Made by a program: the position numbers and the translations under genes
The notes under the pieces: generated by a model
Told to the model about the DNA's origin: nothing
Database searches by the model: none
What the model saw: only the letters and a program-made list of their open reading frames with translations
DNA from: Gammaproteobacteria bacterium
GTDB taxonomy: Bacteria; Pseudomonadota; Gammaproteobacteria; Arenicellales; Arenicellaceae
Direction: 5' to 3'
Length of the DNA stretch: 11,992 nucleotides
Assembly (NCBI GenBank): GCA_030426005.1
Contig: JAUHZM010000072.1
Location: 1-11,992, forward strand
Shown here: one piece after another, positions 7,913 to 11,992 of the stretch
How the letters are laid out: the number at the start of each line of letters is the position of its first letter
How positions within the stretch are numbered: position 1 is the first letter of the stretch

Positions 7913-7915
7913 AAT
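7888..7915 (+). promoter_or_regulatory. Candidate recJ promoter
   Basis: TTGTTT (7888-7893) and CATAAT (7910-7915) are 16 bases apart, and the -10 matches five of six consensus bases. A transcript would begin near 7922, about 26 bases before the recJ GTG. The element overlaps the 5' end of the divergent VanZ-like gene. The -35 is only a moderate match. Confidence 0.35.
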
Positions 7916-7947
7916 TCTCGGCTGCTAAGGCAAATTCCCCAAGTATT

Positions 7948-9681
7948 GTGACTGAATTACTCATCAAAGCTCGCGCCAGCCAGCATAATCGCCCGTTGCC
8001 TGGATTATCTCCAGCGGTTCAACGTGTCATGCAGAATCGTGGCATTTCCGCCCCGAATGAGCTGGAGTATAGCCTCAAGCGGTTATTGCCGCCGCATACA
8101 TTAACCAATATTGATGCGGCTGGAATGCTGTTGGCGGATGCCGTGATGGCAGGGGCTAACATCGTGATTGTTGGCGACTTCGATGCTGACGGTGCCACCA
8201 GTTGTGCGTTGGCGGTTCGGTGCTTAAAAGCCTTCGGCTTGAACTCAGTGAGTTATCTGGTCCCCAACCGGTTTGAATTTGGCTATGGTTTGTCGCCAGA
8301 AATTGTCGGTGTGGCGGCCATGCGCCAGCCGGACATTTTGGTTACCGTCGACAATGGGATCAGTAGTGTTGGCGGTGTGCATGCCGCACAAGCATTGGGT
8401 ATGTCAGTCCTGGTGACCGACCACCATTTGCCGGGCGAAGAGATTCCAACCGCTGATGTGATCGTCAATCCGAATCTTCCGGGTGATCGGTTTGCCAGTA
8501 AAAATTTGGCCGGCGTTGGCGTTATTTTTTATGTCATGCTGGCTGTCCGTGCGCAGCTCCGTCAACAAAGCTGGTTTGCCAACCAGGGCATCGCCGAACC
8601 GAATATGTCACAGTTTCTTGATCTGGTGGCGCTCGGTACCGTGGCGGATGTGGTTCCGCTCGACGCCAATAATCGCATCCTGGTGCAGCAGGGGATGCAG
8701 CGAATTCGACAAGGAATGGCTTGTCCGGGGATTCAGGCGTTGTTGACCGTTGGCAAGCGCAATGCCGCTCGTTTGTCATCCAGTGATCTTGGGTTTGCGG
8801 TTGGCCCGCGCTTGAATGCGGCAGGCCGGCTCGACGATATGGCTTTAGGCATTGAATGCTTGCTAACTGACGATGTCGATGCTGCTATGGCGATGGCCTT
8901 ACAATTAGACGAGTTAAATCAGCAGCGCCGTGATGTCGAGCGTAGTATGCAGCAAGATGCCTTGGCTATTGTGGAGCGAGTACAACTCGACGGCGATGAC
9001 GATGATCTGCCGGCAATTCTGGCCTTGTCTGATGAGACTTGGCATCAGGGCGTGGTCGGTCTGGTTGCGTCACGCATCAAAGAGCGCGTTCACCGGCCAG
9101 TGGTGGCGTTAGCGCCAGGCGACAATGAAGGTGAGTGGAAAGGCTCGGCCCGCAGTGTGGACGGCATACATATGCGTGACTTGTTGGCGCGCGTCGATAC
9201 GCTGTACCCTGATTTGATTACCAAGTTTGGCGGACATGCGATGGCGGCCGGACTCTCGGTCACCGACGCTAATCTTGCTGCCTTCACTCAGGCCTTGACC
9301 AAGGTCGCGACAGAGATGACGCAAAATCACGATTGGCGTCAAATTGTCTGGACCGACGGCAGCCTCGATGCGACCGAGTATAGCGAAGAAATTGCGGAGC
9401 AATTGCGTACCATGACGCCGTGGGGACAAGGTTTTCCGGAACCGTTATTTGAAGGTGAGTTTGACGTCTTGGAGGCGCGAGTCGTCGGTGACACGCATGC
9501 CAAAATGGTATTGCGCCCCAGTGCCAGTAATCAGCCGCTGGACGCCATTTGTTTTGGTTATCTCGACACCCATGCCGAGCTACCAAGCGGCAGGATTTTT
9601 GCGGCGTTTCAGCTGGATGTGAATGAGTTTCGTGACCGTCGAACGTTGCAGCTTATGGTTAAACATATTTACCCGGCCTAA
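7948..9681 (+). CDS. recJ: Single-stranded-DNA-specific exonuclease RecJ
   Basis: RecJ degrades single-stranded DNA 5' to 3' and serves in RecF-pathway recombination, mismatch repair and recovery of stalled forks. The 577-residue product has the same length as the E. coli enzyme as I recall it and aligns end to end. The DHH-phosphoesterase metal motifs are intact: GDFDADG (76-82), TVDNG (133-137), TDHH (157-160) and TVADVVPLDANN (around 231). The DHHA1 nucleic-acid-binding motif FGGHAMAAG lies at 427-435, followed by the C-terminal OB-like region (WGQGFPEPLF, then DVNEFRDRRTLQL). Start is GTG at 7948. The nearest purine-rich motif, TAAGG at 7926-7930, is too far away to be a normal ribosome binding site, so initiation may be weak. 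No terminator separates it from the next gene, but that gene has its own promoter. All catalytic residues I can check are present, so it is presumably active. Confidence 0.97.
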   Translation: MTELLIKARASQHNRPLPGLSPAVQRVMQNRGISAPNELEYSLKRLLPPHTLTNIDAAGMLLADAVMAGANIVIVGDFDADGATSCALAVRCLKAFGLNSVSYLVPNRFEFGYGLSPEIVGVAAMRQPDILVTVDNGISSVGGVHAAQALGMSVLVTDHHLPGEEIPTADVIVNPNLPGDRFASKNLAGVGVIFYVMLAVRAQLRQQSWFANQGIAEPNMSQFLDLVALGTVADVVPLDANNRILVQQGMQRIRQGMACPGIQALLTVGKRNAARLSSSDLGFAVGPRLNAAGRLDDMALGIECLLTDDVDAAMAMALQLDELNQQRRDVERSMQQDALAIVERVQLDGDDDDLPAILALSDETWHQGVVGLVASRIKERVHRPVVALAPGDNEGEWKGSARSVDGIHMRDLLARVDTLYPDLITKFGGHAMAAGLSVTDANLAAFTQALTKVATEMTQNHDWRQIVWTDGSLDATEYSEEIAEQLRTMTPWGQGFPEPLFEGEFDVLEARVVGDTHAKMVLRPSASNQPLDAICFGYLDTHAELPSGRIFAAFQLDVNEFRDRRTLQLMVKHIYPA

Positions 9682-9684
9682 CGG

Positions 9685-9715
9685 TCGACATGATAAAAAC
9701 GCGGCATGCTATGAT
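9685..9715 (+). promoter_or_regulatory. Extended -10 promoter for the Bax-inhibitor-like/cysM unit
   Basis: TGCTATGAT (9707-9715) is an extended -10 (TG-n-TATGAT) and TCGACA (9685-9690) is a near-consensus -35, 19 bases upstream of the hexamer. The slightly long spacer is compensated by the extended -10. Transcription would start near 9722, giving a leader of about 48 bases before the ATG at 9770. Confidence 0.6.
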
Positions 9716-9769
9716 TGCTTTTTTTCGTGGCAAGCCCCACACACAACGAGTATTTTTAGGAGAAATTTT

Positions 9770-10480
9770 ATGAGTTACATGAATGTTGCATCTGACGCGG
9801 TCGTAAGTGAATTACCTGGTGAGGCGCGAGCGGGTTTTATCCGCCGTACTTACGTGCATGTTGCCGGTGCGTTGGCAGCGTTTGCGATGCTAATTTCATT
9901 TTTCTTGTCACTCGGATGGGGCGAAACCGCGATACAGTTGTTAGCCACCAGTCGTTGGAGCTGGTTGATCGTATTGGCGGCCTTTGTGGCGGTCAGTTTT
10001 GTCGCCAATAATTGGGCTCATAGTGGTGCATCGAGAGAGCTGCAATACGCAGGACTGGGCTTATATGTGGTCGCAGAAGCCATTATTTTTCTACCTTTGA
10101 TTGCGATGGCGCAATTGTACGCGCCAGGTGTGATTCAGAATGCGGCAGTTATAACAGGTGCGTTGGTAACGGCCTTAACCTTTATCGTGTTTACCACCCG
10201 TAAAGATTTCTCTTTCTTGGGCTCGATCTTGATGATCGGTGCCTTCGTGGCCCTAGGCGTCATTGTGGTCGCCATCGCATTTGGTTTTACGCTGGGCACT
10301 GTGTTCTCAGCGATTATGATTGCGTTCGCTAGTGGAGCTGTGCTTTACACTACATCGAATGTGTTGCATACCTACCGAGAAGATCAACATGTTGCCGCGT
10401 CGCTTGCACTGTTTGCCAGTATCGCGCTGATGTTGTGGTACGTGATTCAATTATTGATGTCTCTAGGCGGTGATGATTAA
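9770..10480 (+). CDS. Bax inhibitor-1/YccA family membrane protein
   Basis: The 236-residue product has seven hydrophobic segments after a short hydrophilic N-terminus containing ARAGFIRRTYVHVAGAL, the usual opening of the Bax-inhibitor-1 (TMBIM) family. Bacterial members are inner-membrane proteins: BsYetJ is a pH-sensitive calcium leak channel and E. coli YccA interacts with the FtsH protease. The ATG at 9770 is chosen because AGGAGA (9758-9763) sits six bases upstream and an earlier reading would overlap recJ. The two aspartates that gate BsYetJ (Asp171 in LYDT, Asp195 in the last helix) correspond by alignment to Thr194 (LYTTS) and Ser217, so the calcium-channel mechanism is doubtful. The pattern LYTTS followed by ASLALFASIAL looks closer to YccA (LFETS, then VSLYVSLYN). 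Family assignment is strong; the precise role is unknown. The cysM-like gene follows after 17 bases. Confidence 0.9.
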   Translation: MSYMNVASDAVVSELPGEARAGFIRRTYVHVAGALAAFAMLISFFLSLGWGETAIQLLATSRWSWLIVLAAFVAVSFVANNWAHSGASRELQYAGLGLYVVAEAIIFLPLIAMAQLYAPGVIQNAAVITGALVTALTFIVFTTRKDFSFLGSILMIGAFVALGVIVVAIAFGFTLGTVFSAIMIAFASGAVLYTTSNVLHTYREDQHVAASLALFASIALMLWYVIQLLMSLGGDD

Positions 10481-10497
10481 GCTTCGGCATAACAGTA

Positions 10498-11418
10498 GTG
10501 AAAATCCATACCTTACAAGATTTCGTCGGTAATACACCGCTGGTCAAAATTCAGCGCTTGTGGCGTGGCCAGCATGCGCAGGTCTTCGCGAAACTGGAAG
10601 GGAATAACCCGGCTGGTTCGGTGAAAGATCGTCCAGCGCTGAATATGATTGCGAAAGCGGAAGCACGCGGCGATATTCAGCCGGGTGATACTCTGATCGA
10701 AGCAACGAGTGGCAACACGGGCATTGCGCTGGCGATGGCGGCTGCCATGAAAGGTTATAAAATGACCTTGATCATGCCAGACAATATGAGTGAAGAGCGA
10801 CGTGCTTCCATGCGGGCGTTCGGTGCGGAAATCATTTCTGTGTCACAGGCGGCGGGCGGCATGGAGTTGGCGCGTGACTTGGCGTTAGAGATGCAAGCAG
10901 ACGGCAAGGGCAAGGTATTGGATCAATTTGCGAATCCGGATAATTGGATGGCACACTACGAGTCGACCGGGCCAGAAATCTGGCGCGATACTGGCGGCGA
11001 AGTCACGCACTTTATCAGCTCGATGGGCACCACCGGCACCATTATGGGTGTCTCTCGGTACCTTAAGGAGCAGTCTTCCGAGGTCGAAATAGTCGGTGTG
11101 CAACCCGATGGCGGCTCTCAAATACCGGGAATCCGCCGCTGGCCTGCTGCGTATTTGCCAAAAATATTTGATCCATCTCGCGTGGATCGTACCTTGGATG
11201 TCGCACAATCTGATGCCGAAAACACCATGCGCGAAATGGCGAAAAAAGAGGGTATTTTTGCCGGTGTGTCATCCGGCGGTGCCATGGCAATCGCCCTCAA
11301 AGTAGCTGCTGAGCAGGAAGCCTTGGGAAATGCGATCTGCGAAAAGATTGTTTTGGCGGAGAAAAAAGAGGCAGAGGCCATGGCAAAAGCGGTGGCGGGA
11401 CTGTTAGACGCAGGGTGA
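10498..11418 (+). CDS. cysM: Cysteine synthase B-like (O-acetylserine sulfhydrylase, CysM type)
   Basis: This is a PLP-dependent fold-type II enzyme making cysteine from O-acetylserine and sulfide or thiosulfate. The 306-residue product is close in length to E. coli CysM (303). It has GNTPLVKIQRL near the N-terminus, the PLP lysine in NPAGSVKDR (Lys43), the substrate loop TSGNTG (70-75), the phosphate-binding GTTGT and GVSSGG (256-261). CysM-specific features rather than CysK ones include KLEGNNPAGS, MPDNMSEERR, IPGIRRWP and DAENTMRE. From about residue 270 the similarity stops: the family's C-terminal ICDRGDRYLSTG strand and loop is absent and replaced by a Lys/Glu/Ala-rich helix-like tail. 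I found no RGDRYLST in the other forward frames, so a simple frameshift does not explain it. The start GTG at 10498 lies 17 bases after the upstream gene and has no clear ribosome binding site, suggesting translational coupling. Family certain; full activity uncertain because of the tail. Confidence 0.9.
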   Translation: MKIHTLQDFVGNTPLVKIQRLWRGQHAQVFAKLEGNNPAGSVKDRPALNMIAKAEARGDIQPGDTLIEATSGNTGIALAMAAAMKGYKMTLIMPDNMSEERRASMRAFGAEIISVSQAAGGMELARDLALEMQADGKGKVLDQFANPDNWMAHYESTGPEIWRDTGGEVTHFISSMGTTGTIMGVSRYLKEQSSEVEIVGVQPDGGSQIPGIRRWPAAYLPKIFDPSRVDRTLDVAQSDAENTMREMAKKEGIFAGVSSGGAMAIALKVAAEQEALGNAICEKIVLAEKKEAEAMAKAVAGLLDAG

Positions 11419-11422
11419 TGCA

Positions 11423-11451
11423 TTGAGACGCAAGGATTGCTCGCCTAGATT
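11423..11451 (+). promoter_or_regulatory. Candidate promoter for the acidic membrane protein gene
   Basis: TTGAGA (11423-11428, five of six consensus bases) and TAGATT (11446-11451, four of six) are exactly 17 bases apart in the gap after cysM. Transcription would start near 11458, about 34 bases before the GTG at 11492. This suggests the last gene need not depend on the cysM transcript. Confidence 0.5.
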
Positions 11452-11491
11452 GGTGCTGCATTTGCAAAAAACGGATTCGAAAGGGTGACCT

Positions 11492-11992
11492 GTGGGGACC
11501 ACGGATAAGTCGGACAAGCCGAACAAAGATCAGAATGAAGCGGCCGAGGCTTCAGACAAGATCGAAGATGCGGAAATTGTGGAGGAGGTGTCTGCGGATG
11601 AGACCTCAGAAGCAATTGACGATGTGACCGAGGATACCCCTGAAGAAACGTCGGAAGGTGAAGCGCCTGAACAAGGTGACGTAGCAAAAGAAACGGAAGA
11701 AGATTCCGAGACATCTGAAGACGATACCGCCGAGCGCGGGGCCGACACGGAAGTTGCCAACACAGACGACGTCGTGGCGGAGCCAGAAGCCGAAGCCGTT
11801 TCAGAGCCTGTTTCAGCCAAACCTGCGCAGCATGCACCCCGCCGTGGAGGCTTCATGCCGATGGTTTTGGGGGGCGTCGTAGCTGCCGTCATCGGTTTTG
11901 GCGGTGCGATCTACTTTGGCGACCAGCTGGGTCTCGGCGGAGACACCAAGGCGGCGATCGCCGAACTCACCGCAAAGCTAGAAGCACAAGGC
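11492..11992 (+). CDS. Acidic, membrane-anchored mitofilin/HemX-like protein (C-terminus cut by window edge)
   Basis: The frame stays open for 167 codons to the window edge. GTG at 11492 is the only reasonable start: an in-frame TGA lies two codons upstream, AAAGGG ends six bases before it, and the first ATG (11855) would discard the whole hydrophilic part. About 110 N-terminal residues are low-complexity, with roughly two in five being Asp or Glu. Then come APRRGGF, one hydrophobic segment (about 122-142, small residues with GG repeats) and the start of a helix (KAAIAELTAKLEAQ) that looks like a coiled coil. Positive residues before the segment and acid-rich sequence inside predict a cytoplasmic N-terminus and a periplasmic coiled coil. 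This layout, especially RRGGF-MPMVLGG, recalls the mitofilin-related COG4223 proteins of alphaproteobacteria. HemX of gammaproteobacteria is similar but is normally beside hemD, not cysM. The assignment is by architecture only, and the function is unknown. Confidence 0.75.
   Translation, partial: MGTTDKSDKPNKDQNEAAEASDKIEDAEIVEEVSADETSEAIDDVTEDTPEETSEGEAPEQGDVAKETEEDSETSEDDTAERGADTEVANTDDVVAEPEAEAVSEPVSAKPAQHAPRRGGFMPMVLGGVVAAVIGFGGAIYFGDQLGLGGDTKAAIAELTAKLEAQG

Noticed and set aside
8283..9586. Several 60-106-residue open frames opposite or within recJ
   Set aside because: All are out-of-frame shadows of recJ, which has family-wide similarity along its length.
9623..9769. Longer N-terminus for the Bax-inhibitor-like gene (start at 9623)
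   Set aside because: It would overlap the end of recJ and adds residues unlike the family. AGGAGA at 9758-9763 is correctly placed for the ATG at 9770.
11300..11418. Frameshift near the end of cysM
   Set aside because: I read the other forward frames for the missing RGDRYLST segment and found no remnant, so replacement rather than a simple frameshift is the better description.
11530..11892. Ser/Ala-rich 120-residue open frame on the minus strand
   Set aside because: It is the antisense shadow of the acidic plus-strand gene (Glu/Asp codons read backwards give Ser/Ala/Leu). It has no ribosome binding site or recognisable domain.

Overview
The window looks like ordinary chromosome from a gammaproteobacterium, probably a free-living one. 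This rests on a YheS-type ABC-F protein, a RecJ that aligns along its whole length with my recollection of the E. coli enzyme, and a CysM-type synthase. I cannot name the genus. I see no rRNA, tRNA, insertion sequence, prophage, CRISPR array or other mobile element. No gene-free stretch exceeds about 110 bases.

Layout, left to right. (1) Minus strand, running off the left edge: an almost complete YheS-like ABC-F ATPase (2-1888). (2) Divergent from it on the plus strand: a small DNA-3-methyladenine glycosylase (Tag)-like protein lacking the zinc ligands and key glutamate of classical Tag. (3) A hairpin terminator at 2733-2764, with its U-tract on the minus-strand side, closes the next gene. 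(4) Minus strand, 2791-7359: a 1522-residue one-chain biotin-dependent acyl-CoA carboxylase. It carries an AccA-like carboxyltransferase half, a long unassigned helical stretch, an AccD-like half, biotin carboxylase and a biotinyl domain, in that order. This is the most unusual object here. (5) Minus strand upstream of it: a VanZ-like membrane protein. (6) Plus strand: recJ, a Bax-inhibitor-1/YccA-family membrane protein, a cysM-like gene with an atypical C-terminus, and the start of an acidic, membrane-anchored, mitofilin/HemX-like protein cut by the right edge.

The genes do not form one obvious pathway. They cover translation (ABC-F), DNA repair (Tag-like, RecJ), malonyl-CoA or related acyl-CoA carboxylation, membrane functions and cysteine synthesis. 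The Bax-inhibitor-like and cysM genes are only 17 bases apart and are probably co-transcribed from a good extended -10 promoter at 9685-9715. The last gene has its own promoter-like sequence and ribosome binding site. The two edge genes (2-1888 and 11492-11992) were translated by hand because they are open at the window ends.
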